The position numbers were made by a program, and so were the translations under genes. Of a stretch of DNA of 64,000 nt, positions 23,101-36,300 are shown in pieces. Every line of letters begins with the position of its first letter. Within the stretch, counting starts at the first letter, position 1. The notes beneath the pieces were generated by a model. That model had not been told where the DNA came from. It did no database searches and saw only the letters and a list, made by a program, of their open reading frames with translations. Source of the stretch: Siphonodentalium dalli (Eukaryota > Mollusca > Scaphopoda > Gadilida > Siphonodentaliidae); contig CP136067.1 of assembly GCA_032622095.1 (NCBI GenBank), positions 558,001-622,000 of the forward strand, read 5' to 3'.

Positions 23101-26100
23101 ATTCTATACTATCAGTCACACCATAAAGTAACCATTCTATAATATAGGTCACACCATAAAGTAACCATTCTATAATATAGGTCACACCATAAAGTAATCA
23201 TTCTATACTATCAGTCACACCATAAAGTAACCAATCTATAATATAGGTCACACCATGAAGTAACCATTCTATAATATAGGTCACACCATGAAGTAACCAT
23301 TCTATAATATAGGTCACACCATAAAGTAACCATTCTATAATATAGGTCACACCATAAAGTAACCATTCTATAATATAGGTCACACCATGAAGTATCCATT
23401 CTATAATATAGGTCACACCATGAAGTAACCATTCTATAATATAGGTCACACCATGAAGTAACCATTCTATAATATAGGTCACACCATAAAGTAACCATTC
23501 TATAATATAGGTCACACCATAAAGTAACCATTCTATAATATAGGTCACACCATGAAGTAACCATTCTATAATATAGGTCACACAATAAAGTAACCATTCT
23601 ATAATATAGGTCACACAATAAAGTAACCATTCTATACTATAGGTCACACCATAAAGTAACCATTCTATACTATAGGTCACACCATGAAGTAACCATTCTA
23701 TACTATAGGTCACACCATGAAGTAACCATTCTATAATATAGGTCACACCATGAAGTAACCATTCTATAATATAGGTCACACCATAAAGTAACCATTCTAT
23801 AATATAGGTCACACCATAAAGTAACCATTCTATAATATAGGTCACACCTTGAAGTAACCATTCTATAATATAGGTCACACCATAAAGTAACCATTCTATA
23901 ATATAGGTCACACCATAAAGTAACCATTCTATAATATAGGTCACACCATGAAGTAACCATTCTATAATATAGGTCACACCATGAAGTAACCATTCTATAA
24001 TATAGGTCACACCATGAAGTAACCATTCTATAATATAGGTCACACCATAAAGTAACCATTCCATACTATCAGTCACACCATAAAGTAACCATTCTATAAT
24101 ATAGGTCACACCATGAAGAAACCATTCTATAATATAGGTCACACCATGAAGAAACCATTCTATAATATAGGTCACACCATGAAGTATCCATTCTATAATA
24201 TAGGTCACACCATAAAGTAACCATTCTATAATATAGGTCACACCATAAAGTAACCATTCTATAATATAGGTCACACCATAAAGTAACCATTCTATAATAT
24301 AGGTCACACCATAAAGTAACCATTCTATAATATAGGTCACACCATAAAGTAACCATTCTATAATATAGGTCACACCATGAAGTAACCATTCTATACTATC
24401 AGTCACACCATAAAGTAACCATTCTATAATATAGGTCACACCATAAAGTAACCATTCTATAATATAGGTCACACCATAAAGTAACCATTCTATAATATAG
24501 GTCACACCATAAAGTAACCATTCTATAATATAGGTCACACCATAAAGTAACCATTCTATAATATAGGTCACACCATAAAGTAACCATTCTATAATATAGG
24601 TCACACCATAAAGTAACCATTCTATAATATAGGTCACACCCTAAAGTAACCATTCTATAATATAGGTCACACCATGAAGTAACCATTCTATAATATAGGT
24701 CACACCATGAAGTAACCATTCTATAATATAGGTCACACCATGAAGTAACCATTCTATAATATAGGTCACACCATAAAGTAACCATTCTATAATATAGGTC
24801 ACACCATAAAGTAACCATTCTATAATATAGGTCACACCATGAAGTAACCATTCTATAATATAGGTCACACCATAAAGTAACCATTCTATAATATAGGTCA
24901 CACCATGAAGTAACCATTCTATAATATAGGTCACACCATGAAGTAACCATTCTATAATATAGGTCACACCATAAAGTAACCATTCTATAATATAGGTCAC
25001 ACCATAAAGTAACCAGTCTATATTATCAGTCACACCATAAAGTAACCATTCTATAATATAGGTCACACCATAAAGTAACCATTCTATAATATAGGTCACA
25101 CCATAAAGTAACCATTCTATAATATAGGTCACACCATGAAGTAACCATTCTATAATATAGGTCACACCATGAAGTAACCATTCTATAATATAGGTCACAC
25201 CATAAAGTAACCATTCTATAATATAGGTCACACCATGAAGTAACCATTCTATAATATAGGTCACACCCTAAAGTAACCATTCTATACTATCAGTCACACC
25301 ATGAAGTAACCATTCTATAATATAGGTCACACCATGAAGTAACCATTCTATAATATAGGTCACACCATGAAGTAACCATTCTATAATATAGGTCACACCA
25401 TAAAGTAACCATTCTATAATATAGGTCACACTATAAAGTAACCATTCTATAATATAGGTCACACCATGAAGTAACCATTCTATAATATAGGTCACACCAT
25501 AAAGTAACCATTCTATAATATAGGTCACACCATGAAGTAACCATTCTATAATATAGGTCACACCATAAAGTAACCATTCTATAATATAGGTCACACCATG
25601 AAGTAACCATTCTATAATATAGGTCACACCATAAAGTAACCATTCTATAATATAGGTCACACCATGAAGTAACCATTCTATAATATAGGTCACACCATGA
25701 AGTAACCATTCTATAATATAGGTCACACCATAAAGTAACCATTCTATAATATAGGTCACACCATGAAGTAACCATTCTATAATATAGGTCACACCATGAA
25801 GTAACCATTCTATAATATAGGTCACACCATGAAGTAACCATTCTATAATATAGGTCACACCATGAAGTAACCATTCTATAATATAGGTCACACCATGAAG
25901 TAACCATTCTATAATATAGGTCACACCATAAAGTAACCATTCTATAATATAGGTCACACCATAAAGTAACCATTCTATAATATAGGTCACACCATAAAGT
26001 AACCATTCTATAATATAGGTCACACCATAAAGTAACCATTCTATAATATAGGTCACACCATAAAGTAACTATTCTATAATATAGGTCACACCATAAAGTA

Positions 26101-29015
26101 ACCATTCTATAATATAGGTCACACCATAAAGTAACCATTCTATAATATAGGTCACACCATGAAGTAACCATTCTATAATATAGGTCACACCATAAAGTAA
26201 CCATTCTATAATATCAGTCACACCATGAAGTAACCATTCTATAATATAGGTCACACCATGAAGTAACCATTCTATAATATAGGTCACACCGTAAAGTAAC
26301 CATTCTATAATATAGGTCACACCATAAAGTAACCATTCTATAATATCAGTCACACCATGAAGTAACCATTCTATAATATAGGTCACACCATGAAGTAACC
26401 ATTCTATAATATCAGTCACACCATGAAGTAACCATTCTATAATATAGGTCACACCATAAAGTAACCATTCTATACTATCAGTCACACCATAAAGTAACCA
26501 TTCTATAATATAGGTCACACCATAAAGTAACCATTCTATAATATAGGTCACACCATAAAGTAACCATTCTATAATATAGGTCACACCATAAAGTAACCAT
26601 TCTATAATATAGGTCACACCATAAAGTAACCATTCTATAATATAGGTCACACCCTAAAGTAACCATTCTATAATATAGGTCACACCATGAAGTAACCATT
26701 CTATAATATAGGTCACACCATGAAGTAACCATTCTATAATATAGGTCACACCATGAAGTAACCATTCTATAATATAGGTCACACCATAAAGTAACCATTC
26801 TATAATATAGGTCACACCATGAAGTAACCATTCTATAATATAGGTCACACCATAAAGTAACCATTCTATAATATAGGTCACACCATGAAGTAACCATTCT
26901 ATAATATAGGTCACACCATGAAGTAACCATTCTATAATATAGGTCACACCATAAAGTAACCATTCTATAATATAGGTCACACCATAAAGTAACCAGTCTA
27001 TATTATCAGTCACACCATAAAGTAACCATTCTATAATATAGGTCACACCATAAAGTAACCATTCTATAATATAGGTCACACCATAAAGTAACCATTCTAT
27101 AATATAGGTCACACCATGAAGTAACCATTCTATAATATAGGTCACACCATGAAGTAACCATTCTATAATATAGGTCACACCATAAAGTAACCATTCTATA
27201 ATATAGGTCACACCATGAAGTAACCATTCTATAATATAGGTCACACCCTAAAGTAACCATTCTATACTATCAGTCACACCATGAAGTAACCATTCTATAA
27301 TATAGGTCACACCATGAAGTAACCATTCTATAATATAGGTCACACCATGAAGTAACCATTCTATAATATAGGTCACACCATAAAGTAACCATTCTATAAT
27401 ATAGGTCACACTATAAAGTAACCATTCTATAATATAGGTCACACCATGAAGTAACCATTCTATAATATAGGTCACACCATAAAGTAACCATTCTATAATA
27501 TAGGTCACACCATGAAGTAACCATTCTATAATATAGGTCACACCATAAAGTAACCATTCTATAATATAGGTCACACCATGAAGTAACCATTCTATAATAT
27601 AGGTCACACCATAAAGTAACCATTCTATAATATAGGTCACACCATGAAGTAACCATTCTATAATATAGGTCACACCATGAAGTAACCATTCTATAATATA
27701 GGTCACACCATAAAGTAACCATTCTATAATATAGGTCACACCATGAAGTAACCATTCTATAATATAGGTCACACCATGAAGTAACCATTCTATAATATAG
27801 GTCACACCATGAAGTAACCATTCTATAATATAGGTCACACCATGAAGTAACCATTCTATAATATAGGTCACACCATGAAGTAACCATTCTATAATATAGG
27901 TCACACCATAAAGTAACCATTCTATAATATAGGTCACACCATAAAGTAACCATTCTATAATATAGGTCACACCATGAAGTAACCATTCTATAATATAGGT
28001 CACACCATGAAGTAACCATTCTATAATATAGGTCACACCATAAAGTAACCATTCTATAATATAGGTCACACCATAAAGTAACCATTCTATAATATAGGTC
28101 ACACCGTGAAGTAACCATTCTATAATATAGGTCACACCATGAAGTAACCATTCTATAATATAGGTCACACCATAAAGTAACCATTCTATAATATAGGTGA
28201 CACCATGAAGAAACCATTCTATAATATAGGTCACACCATAAAGTAACCATTCTATAATATAGGTCACACCATAAAGTAACCATTCTATAATATAGGTCAC
28301 ACCATGAAGTGACCATTCTATAATATAGGTCACACCATGAAGTAACCATTCTATAATATAGGTCACACCATGAAGAAACCATTCTATAATATAGGTCACA
28401 CCATAAAGTAACCATTCTATAATATAGGTCACACCATAAAGTAACCATTCTATAATATAGGTCACACCATGAAGTAACCATTCTATAATATAGGTCACAC
28501 CATGAAGTAACCATTCTATAATATAGGTCACACCATGAAGTAACCATTCTATAATATAGGTCACACCATAAAGTAACCATTCTATAATATAGGTCACACC
28601 ATGAAGTAACCATTCTATAATATAGGTCACACCATAAAGTAACCATTCTATAATATAGGTCACACCATAAAGTAACCATTCTATAATATAGGTCACACCA
28701 TAAAGTAACCATTCTATAATATAGGTCACACCATAAAGTAACCATTCTATAATATAGGTCACACCATAAAGTAACCATTCTATAATATAGGTCACACCAT
28801 GAAGTAACCATTCTATAATATAGGTCACACCATGAAGTAACCATTCTATAATATAGGTCACACCATAAAGTAACCATTCTATAATATAGGTCACACCATG
28901 AAGTAACCATTCTATACTATAGGTCACACCATGAAGTAACCATTCTATACTATAGGTCACACCATGAAGTAACCATTCTATAATATAGGTCACACCTTGA
29001 AGTAACCATTCTATT
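23101..29015. repeat. 33 bp minisatellite, about 179 units, intron 4
   Basis: The unit is about 33 bp (GGTCACACCATGAAGTAACC plus CATTCTATAATATA-type sequence), repeated almost without interruption. The main variants differ at ATAAAG/ATGAAG and ATAATATAGG/ATACTATCAG. It ends only about 28 nt before the exon 5 acceptor, so nearly all of intron 4 is tandem repeat. The minus-strand open frames of 60-580 residues (repeats of YIIEWLLYGVT or RMVTLWCDLYY) arise because 33 is divisible by 3, and are not genes. Confidence 0.95.
24620..27960. repeat. Higher-order duplication inside the 33 bp array
   Basis: Rare marker variants recur at a fixed offset of 1980 bp (60 units): AACCAGTCTA at 25011 and 26991, the CACTATAAAG variant near 25430 and 27410, and the CACCCTAAAG marker near 25265 and 27245. 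The pair near 24638 and 26651 is offset by 2013 bp, one extra unit. So about 1.3 kb (roughly 24.62-25.98 kb) was duplicated as 26.63-27.96 kb, with a one-unit indel since. Confidence 0.8.
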
Positions 29016-29043
29016 TATATATATTTCTCCCTCGGTATTTCAG

Positions 29044-29285
29044 ATAAAACTGGCGTCATCATCTTAAAACTCACCCCTGATGTGTCGCAACAGGTTAATT
29101 ACGGCGCACTGTGTAGGGCATGGTACAGGGATGAAAACAGGAAGCCAGCAAGAAGATGGTATAGCTGGTATAGTAGACATATGATATGTCCATGTTGGGA
29201 GCGGTGGATGATACTCGATTATCGTCTCATCTATACCGGATCTGGATGTTACATATTCCATTCTCCTTTCTACCCATATACAAAG
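29044..29285 (+). CDS. Exon 5: AMOP domain, N-terminal half
   Basis: The acceptor TCGGTATTTCAG ends at 29043; the donor is AAAG|GTAAAT at 29286. Phase 1 in, phase 0 out. After KTGVIILKLTPD, the cysteine/tryptophan pattern ALCRAWY, WYSWY, ICPCWERW and SGCYIF is that of AMOP (adhesion-associated domain in MUC4 and other proteins), where 'C.xW' and 'CPC' motifs open the domain. AMOP follows NIDO in MUC4-like proteins, as here. The last 105 nt of this exon, from 29181, are copied with the donor seven more times downstream. Using the second donor would add 145 nt and shift the frame, so the first donor is the workable one. Confidence 0.88.
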
Positions 29286-30320
29286 GTAAATATTCTCTAT
29301 ATTGAGGGAATCACTCCCCCCACGTATGATATGTCCATGTTGGGAGCGGTGGATGATACTCGATTATCGTCTCATCTATACCGGATCTGGATGTTACATA
29401 TTCCATTCTCCTTTCTACCCATATACAAAGGTAAATATTCTCTATATTGAGGGAATCACTCCCCCCACGTATGATATGTCCATGTTGGGAGCGGTGGATG
29501 ATACTCGATTATCGTCTCATCTATACCGGATCTGGATGTTACATATTCCATTCTCCTTTCTACCCATATACAAAGGTAAATATTCTCTATATTGAGGGAA
29601 TCACTCCCCCCACGTATGATATGTCCATGTTGGGAGCGGTGGATGATACTCGATTATCGTCTCATCTATACCGGATCTGGATGTTACATATTCCATTCTC
29701 CTTTCTACCCATATACAAAGGTAAATATTCTCTATATTGAGGGAATCACTCCCCCCACGTATGATATGTCCATGTTGGGAGCGGTGGATGATACTCGATT
29801 ATCGTCTCATCTATACCGGATCTGGATGTTACATATTCCATTCTCCTTTCTACCCATATACAAAGGTAAATATTCTCTATATTGAGGGAATCACTCCCCC
29901 CACGTATGATATGTCCATGTTGGGAGCGGTGGATGATACTCGATTATCGTCTCATCTATACCGGATCTGGATGTTACATATTCCATTCTCCTTTCTACCC
30001 ATATACAAAGGTAAATATTCTCTATATTGAGGGAATCACTCCCCCCACGTATGATATGTCCATGTTGGGAGCGGTGGATGATACTCGATTATCGTCTCAT
30101 CTATACCGGATCTGGATGTTACATATTCCATTCTCCTTTCTACCCATATACAAAGGTAAATATTCTCTATATTGAGGGAATCACTCCCCCCACGTATGAT
30201 ATGTCCATGTTGGGAGCGGTGGATATGATACTCGATTATCGTCTCATCTATACCGGATCTGGATGTTACATATTCCATTCTCCTTTCTACCCATATACAA
30301 AGGTAAATATTCTATATATT
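29181..30320 (+). repeat. 145 bp array of exon 5 edge plus donor, 8 donors
   Basis: The unit is 105 nt of exon 5 (from 29181) plus 40 nt of intron. GTAAAT donors lie at 29286, 29431, 29576, 29721, 29866, 30011, 30156 and 30303. The middle units look identical by eye; the last has a 2 bp insertion near 30224. 145 is not a multiple of 3, and stops occur on read-through, so the downstream donors act at most as decoys. Confidence 0.92.
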
Positions 30321-30392
30321 GAGGGAATCATCCCCCCACCCACTTACCTTATATGGTTACACATAAAACAAGTATGATATGTCCATGTTGGC

Positions 30393-30528
30393 CAAGCCTT
30401 GAAATAGCAGAATGAGGTCCCCAGAGGGTGAATTTAGTGACGCTATCCCGCATAGCGGGCTAGCATCACCAAATTCACCCTCTGGGGACCTCATTCTGCA
30501 AATGACAGGCACGCTTTTTCAAGGCTTG
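30393..30528. repeat. Family E palindromic MITE with outer inverted ends
   Basis: The core palindrome 30408-30499 (CAGAATGAGGTCCC ... GGGACCTCATTCTG) is flanked by AAGCCTTGAAA on the left and TTTCAAGGCTT on the right. This is the clearest full copy of family E in the window. Confidence 0.75.
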
Positions 30529-31500
30529 ATGCTGACTAAATTTGCTACATACGAATTGCGCCAAAATCGTAAATTTTGTGAAGCTCAACCCTTCGCGCAT
30601 CTTTTTCCATGCATGAGTACTATCCTGACCACACCTTTTTCAATTTTACAACACGCGTTTTCCACACTACCCCACTTTTTGCACAAAATTTGAACTGCTG
30701 ATGAAAACAAATACCCGGCCTTATTCTCCCATCAATGTTTGGACACGAACGCATTTCAGACTAGGGAAAACCACATTTATACATGCCATATGTATTATAT
30801 CTTTTAAATTTGTAAAGATTATTGAAATATTATACGCCAATCGCGTGCCAGAATTCTTTTAACTCGTATTCGAGATTGGGTGTAAAAACGAAAGGGACGT
30901 AATTCTAATTATTTAGTTCCTAGCTGTTAAACATCAGGATTTGGATCATACTAGACAGGTCCCCTAAGGGTGAAGTTAGCATAGCGGGCTAGCATCACCA
31001 AATTCACCCTCTGTGGACCTCATTCTGCATGGCCTTATCTGCTATGGCAGACATAGACTCAGATTTGAAGTTCCCAAATGGCATATATTGTGATGTACAT
31101 GCACCCATTGGCAATCTCGATTATGCAATATATAGAGAAACTAAACTAAAAAGGAAATGGAATCTATATAAGTTCTATAGACATTTGATAATAAAGAAAC
31201 TTTCCAGAGAAGATGAGGCCAAAGCAAAATGAGGTTCCCAGAGGGTGAATTTAGTGATGCTAGTCCGCTTTGGAGCATTCTTCAAATGACAGGCACACTA
31301 AACTCAAGCTTGATACTGGATGGTACATTAGAATACATGTATAGTGTTTCTGAATAACGAATTTAAACAACGAGTGGCAATTTACCCCACAAGCTTTAGC
31401 TTTATTATAATTACCATGTCGTTTGCATCGTTCATATCGCACATGAGTGTATTTTGCACTAATCCATGGATCAAATCATTCATTTGTTGCATATAAACTG
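30529..31500. repeat. Intron 5: unrecognised sequence with two decayed family E copies
   Basis: 30529-30955 shows no recognised feature. Partial family E palindromes lie at about 30956-31028 and 31225-31300. A degraded copy of the 794-935 palindrome lies near 31345-31400, followed by a stretch (31400-31475) resembling 10185-10260. Confidence 0.55.
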
Positions 31501-31970
31501 TTGAGTTATATAAATAATAATTTTTTCTTGTATTCTTTACCAATTTTACAATTTCACCCATACAGAGCCCCAGACAAACATGAGCAGACGACAGTCTTCT
31601 ATATGCTTCTATATATGTGTGGGGCTCCCTGCAGGGTAATGGATGTTTTTTATTTTATGTCCTAAAAATTGTAAGAAACATTTATAAAAAAAATGATAGA
31701 AAATAATTAGGCCAATGCATTATCTTATATATGCGAGGCGACCTATGGTCGACTCGCATATATAAGAGAATGCATTGGCACAGGGTAAAAAATAGATATC
31801 CTCATTTCAAGGTTTGTTTGGTTTAGATTCGACGGTTTAGATTCGAGGCGACCTATGGTCGACTCGCATATATAAGAGAATGCATTGGCACAGGGTAAAA
31901 AATCGGTCCCATAAATGGCTGGATTTAATGCACAGTACCCCTTTAATCAATAGACAATAGTCTATTGCTG
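31500..31970 (-). repeat. Core B / family C composite, minus orientation
   Basis: A minus-strand family C copy (31556-31638) and a B-core palindrome (about 31709-31785) are followed by flanking sequence (31785-31840) that is the reverse complement of about 15490-15540. The same composite is therefore present at 15.5-15.9 kb in the other orientation. A second half palindrome follows (31848-31905). About 31908-31965 resembles 11286-11330, part of a non-LTR element. Confidence 0.65.
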
Positions 31971-31993
31971 AATGATATTGGGTATAGAGGTTT

Positions 31994-32072
31994 AACAGGG
32001 AGCCTCACACATATGGAAGCATGCACTACGGAGTGTCGTCTGCTCCAGTCTATGTGGGGCTCTCTATGGGTT
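31994..32072. repeat. Family C MITE copy
   Basis: An approximately 80 bp palindrome, AACAGGGAGCC(T)CACA ... TGTGGGGCTCTCTATGGGTT, with TTAA on the left (31992-31995). It is the same family as at 20953, 21053, 47153 and 62307. Confidence 0.75.
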
Positions 32073-32280
32073 AGACTGAATGATATATAGTATATAGGTT
32101 TGTCATCCAGAGTGCTGTAAAAAGTGCCCAATGACATTTGCATTTAATTCCACACCACTTGATGTGATGTGCATGTATTTAATGGAATCCTAGCCATTGC
32201 AGACATACTGCTGTATACCACATGTGGAATACAAACCGGAACTACTTCAAGTTGACTTTATTGCCAAGAGCGATGACGTA

Positions 32281-33045
32281 CAGTAATGCCCTAAGTAATC
32301 GACCCCTTAACCCTTTACCCAACAAACCGGCCAAAACCGGCCAAATAAAGATTCAACAGCCTAAAATATCTTCGGTCTGTCTCAATAGAACCATACAAAT
32401 ATGGATATCATTGGAACCGGCTCATTGACCACATTGTGATAGTTACAGTTATGCCCTGTGCCAATGCATTCTCTTATATATGCGAGTCGACCATAGGTCG
32501 CCTCGCATATATAAGAGAATGCATTGGCCTAAAAAAATCTTTTTTTAACACTTTTTACCATTTTTTCTTACATTCTTTAACAATTTTATAATTTTTAATG
32601 TGTTAAGCCAATGCATTCTCTTATATATGCGAGGCGACCTATGGCACAGGGCTGTTTTGTTGGGTAAAGGGTTAACCACAGCCGAATTATGGGTAACTTT
32701 TCAGGATTTAGTCAGAAATATGGCTTCACTGAGAGCTTTCCGACGAATGGCAACAAGCCTGCCATCCATTACCCTGCAGGGAGCCCCACACATATATAGA
32801 AGCATATAGAAGAGTGTCGTCTGCTCATGTTTGTCTGGGGCTCTCTATGGGTGAAATTGTAAAATTGTTAAAGAATACAAGAAAAATTTATTAAAATTGT
32901 AAAAAAAATTTAGGCCAATGCATTCTCTTATATATGCGAGGCGACCTATGGTCGACTCGCATATATAAGAGAATGCATTGGCACAGGGCCGTTCTGTTGG
33001 GTAAAGGGTTAAGGGTTAAGGGGTCGATTACTTAGGGCATCACTG
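32281..33045. mobile_element. TA-flanked MITE A with nested TTAA elements
   Basis: The ends match the intact palindromic copies at 9512 and 46893 (CAGTAATGCCCTAAG ... GGGCATCACTG), with TA on each side. A family B element (32311-32671, TTAA on both sides) sits at the TTAA of the left arm. A family C copy (32770-32852) and the right end of another B copy (ending at a TTAA near 33009) fill the right half. A is inferred to be a Tc1/mariner-type MITE, B a piggyBac-type one. Confidence 0.75.
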
Positions 33046-33050
33046 TACAT

Positions 33051-33366
33051 TACATCAACGGTCCACCTCTGATGATCGCCCGATGATTACCTACAATAAA
33101 GCTAGTTATTAAGTATCAATGGTAGTCACAGTCTTGAATTAAACTTTAATATCCGACATAATGATGTGGAATAAATACAGAACACAACTCTGCACAACTT
33201 GCATTATAATCTAGAATCATAAATCAACCTTGTTGCGAAGGGTGCATTGTGAAATATATTCTTGCACCAGCTGCAACTCATACGATAAAAGATTATCGAT
33301 TAAGATGTTCTGTGTTCGTCGATTTCTGTTCTAGAGTTATCTTTTTTTGTTTTTTTCATATGAATT
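33051..33366. other. Intron 5 stretch with nothing recognised
   Basis: AT-rich sequence between MITE A and the exon 6 edge array. No open frame, palindrome or family match was seen. Confidence 0.5.
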
Positions 33367-36300
33367 TGCTATGAGAATGATATCGTGATTAGAGTTATCT
33401 TTCTTTGCTATGAGAATGAGATCGTGAATAGAGTTATCTTTCTTTGCTATGAGAATGAGATCGTGAATAGAGTTATCTTTCTTTGCTATGAGAATGAGAT
33501 TCTAATTAGAAGTGCTCCTGGAGCTGGTGGTCTTATTACATGCTATGAGAATGAGATCGTGATTAGAGTTATCTTTCTTTGTTTGTAGGCATGTTGCTAT
33601 CAGAATGAGATTCTAATTATAAGTGCTCCTGGTGCTGGTGGTCTTATTACATGATATGAGAATGAGATCGTGATTAGAGTTATCTTTCTTTGTTTGTAGG
33701 CATGTTGCTATCGGATTGAGATTCTGATTATAAGTGCTCCTGGAGCTGGTGGTCTTATTACATACTATGAGAATGAGATCGTGAATAGAGTTATCTTTCT
33801 TTGTTTGTAGGCATGTTGCTATCGGATTGAGATTCTGATTATAAGTGCTCCTGGAGCTGGTGGTCTTATTACATGCTATGAGAATGAGATCGTGAATAGA
33901 GTTATCTTTCTTTGTTTGTAGGCATGTTGCTATCAGAATGAGATTCTAATTAGAAGTGCTCCTGGTGCTGGTGGTCTTATTACATACTATGAGAATGAGA
34001 TCGTGATTAGAGTTATCTTTCTTTGTTTGTAGGCATGTTGCTATCAGAATGAGATTCTAATTAGAAGTGCTCCTGGAGCTGGTGGTCTTATTACATGCTA
34101 TGAGAATGAGATCGTGATTAGAGTTATCTTTCTTTGTTTGTAGGCATGTTGCTATCGGATTGAGATTCTGATTATAAGTGCTCCTGGAGCTGGTGGTCTT
34201 ATTACATGATATGAGAATGAGATCGTGATTAGAGTTATCTTTCTTTGTTTGTAGGCATGTTGCTATCGGATTGAGATTCTAATTAGAAGTGCTCCTGGAG
34301 CTGGTGGTCTTATTACATGATATGAGAATGAGATCGTGATTAGAGTTATCTTTCTTTGTTTGTAGGCATGTTGCTATCAGAATGAGATTAAAAACAATTC
34401 AAACGTTGTTGTATTCCATGTCCCAGCCCGGACATATACACCAATTTTCAATAATATTCATTGAGAAACAACGGACAAAACGCTATATAACACCCGTATA
34501 CATATTTTATTCCAAGCCGGACTCATCCTCGGGTACATGTTATAGTAGGGACCGAATTGACACACGTCGACTGGGGCGAGTTGGCCGTAAATAGAGCGAC
34601 CATATTTGACAGAGAATGCCTCTGTTATTGATTATCAAGTTGCTATACATTAAAAACGACAAATTCACATGCTCGTTCAAGCGCAGTAGTCTATTTTCCC
34701 CATGTTAAAGGACATCCACAAATACTAAATAACGCTAACCTACTGCCGAATGTTTTACACGACAACTGTTAACATATTTGGGCTGAATTCATCTGACGCG
34801 GTATTATTCCTCAAAATAAACAACAAAACCATCGTTACTTGGAAATGTAGTTTGGGCTAACATTTACATAAATCCTCCACATCATTTATTCGACACACAC
34901 GTCAGATGAAAAGCAGACATGAAGTAAACGGCCAAATTGGCCGAAATGATATGAGAATGAGATCGTGATTAGAGTTATCTTTCTTTGTTTGTAGGCATGT
35001 TGCTATCAGAATGAGATTCTAATTAGAAGTGCTCCTGGAGCTGGTGGTCTTATTACATGCTATGAGAATGAGATCGTGATTAGAGTTATCTTTCTTTGTT
35101 TGTAGGCATGTTGCTATCGGATTGAGATTCTGATTATAAGTGCTCCTGGAGCTGGTGGTCTTATTACATACTATGAGAATGAGATCGTGATTAGAGTTAT
35201 CTTTCTTTGTTTGTAGGCATGTTGCTATCGGATTGAGATTCTGATTATAAGTGCTCCTGGAGCTGGTGGTCTTATTACATGCTATGAGAATGAGATCGTG
35301 ATTAGAGTTATCTTTCTTTGTTTGTAGGCATGTTGCTATCGGATTGAGATTCTAATTAGAAGTGCTCCTGGAGCTGGTGGTCTTATTACATGCTATGAGA
35401 ATGAGATCGTGATTAGAGTTATCTTTCTTTGTTTGTAGGCATGTTGCTATCGGATTGAGATTCTGATTATAAGTGCTCCTGGAGCTGGTGGTCTTATTAC
35501 ATACTATGAGAATGAGATCGTGATTAGAGTTATCTTTCTTTGTTTGTAGGCATGTTGCTATCGGATTGAGATTCTGATTATAAGTGCTCCTGGAGCTGGT
35601 GGTCTTATTACATGCTATGAGAATGAGATCGTGATTAGAGTTATCTTTCTTTGTTTGTAGGCATGTTGCTATCGGATTGAGATTCTAATTAGAAGTGCTC
35701 CTGGAGCTGGTGGTCTTATTACATGCTATGAGAATGAGATCGTGATTAGAGTTATCTTTCTTTGTTTGTAGGCATGTTGCTATCGGATTGAGATTCTGAT
35801 TATAAGTGCTCCTGGAGCTGGTGGTCTTATTACATGCTATGAGAATGAGATCGTGATTAGAGTTATCTTTCTTTGTTTGTAGGCATGTTGCTATCGGATT
35901 GAGATTCTGATTATAAGTGCTCCTGGAGCTGGTGGTCTTATTACATGCTATGAGAATGAGATCGTGATTAGAGTTATCTTTCTTTGTTTGTAGGCATATT
36001 GCTATCGGATTGAGATTCTGATTAGAAGTGCTCCTGGTGCTGGTGGTCTTATTACATGCTATGAGAATGAGATCGTGATTAGAGTTATCTTTCTTTGTTT
36101 GTAGGCATGTTGCTATCGGATTGAGATTCTAATTAGAAGTGCTCCTGGTGCTGGTGGTCTTATTACATGATATGAGAATGAGATCGTGATTAGAGTTATC
36201 TTTCTTTGTTTGTAGGCATGTTGCTATCGGATTGAGATTCTAATTATAAGTGCACCTGGTGCTGGTGGTCTTATTACATGCTATGAGAATGAGATCGTGA

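Noticed and set aside
23198-28993. Minus-strand proteins of up to 581 residues (YIIEWLLYGVT, RMVTLWCDLYY)
   Set aside because: By-products of a 33 bp minisatellite; period divisible by three, no flanking gene structure or domain.
23101-29015. CRISPR-like array
   Set aside because: Units are contiguous without unique spacers, and the sequence is clearly from an animal nuclear genome.
29302-30377. Series of 97-residue plus-strand frames (MICPCWERWMILDYR...)
   Set aside because: They are repeated copies of the exon 5 end; no acceptors precede them and the frame is interrupted in each unit.
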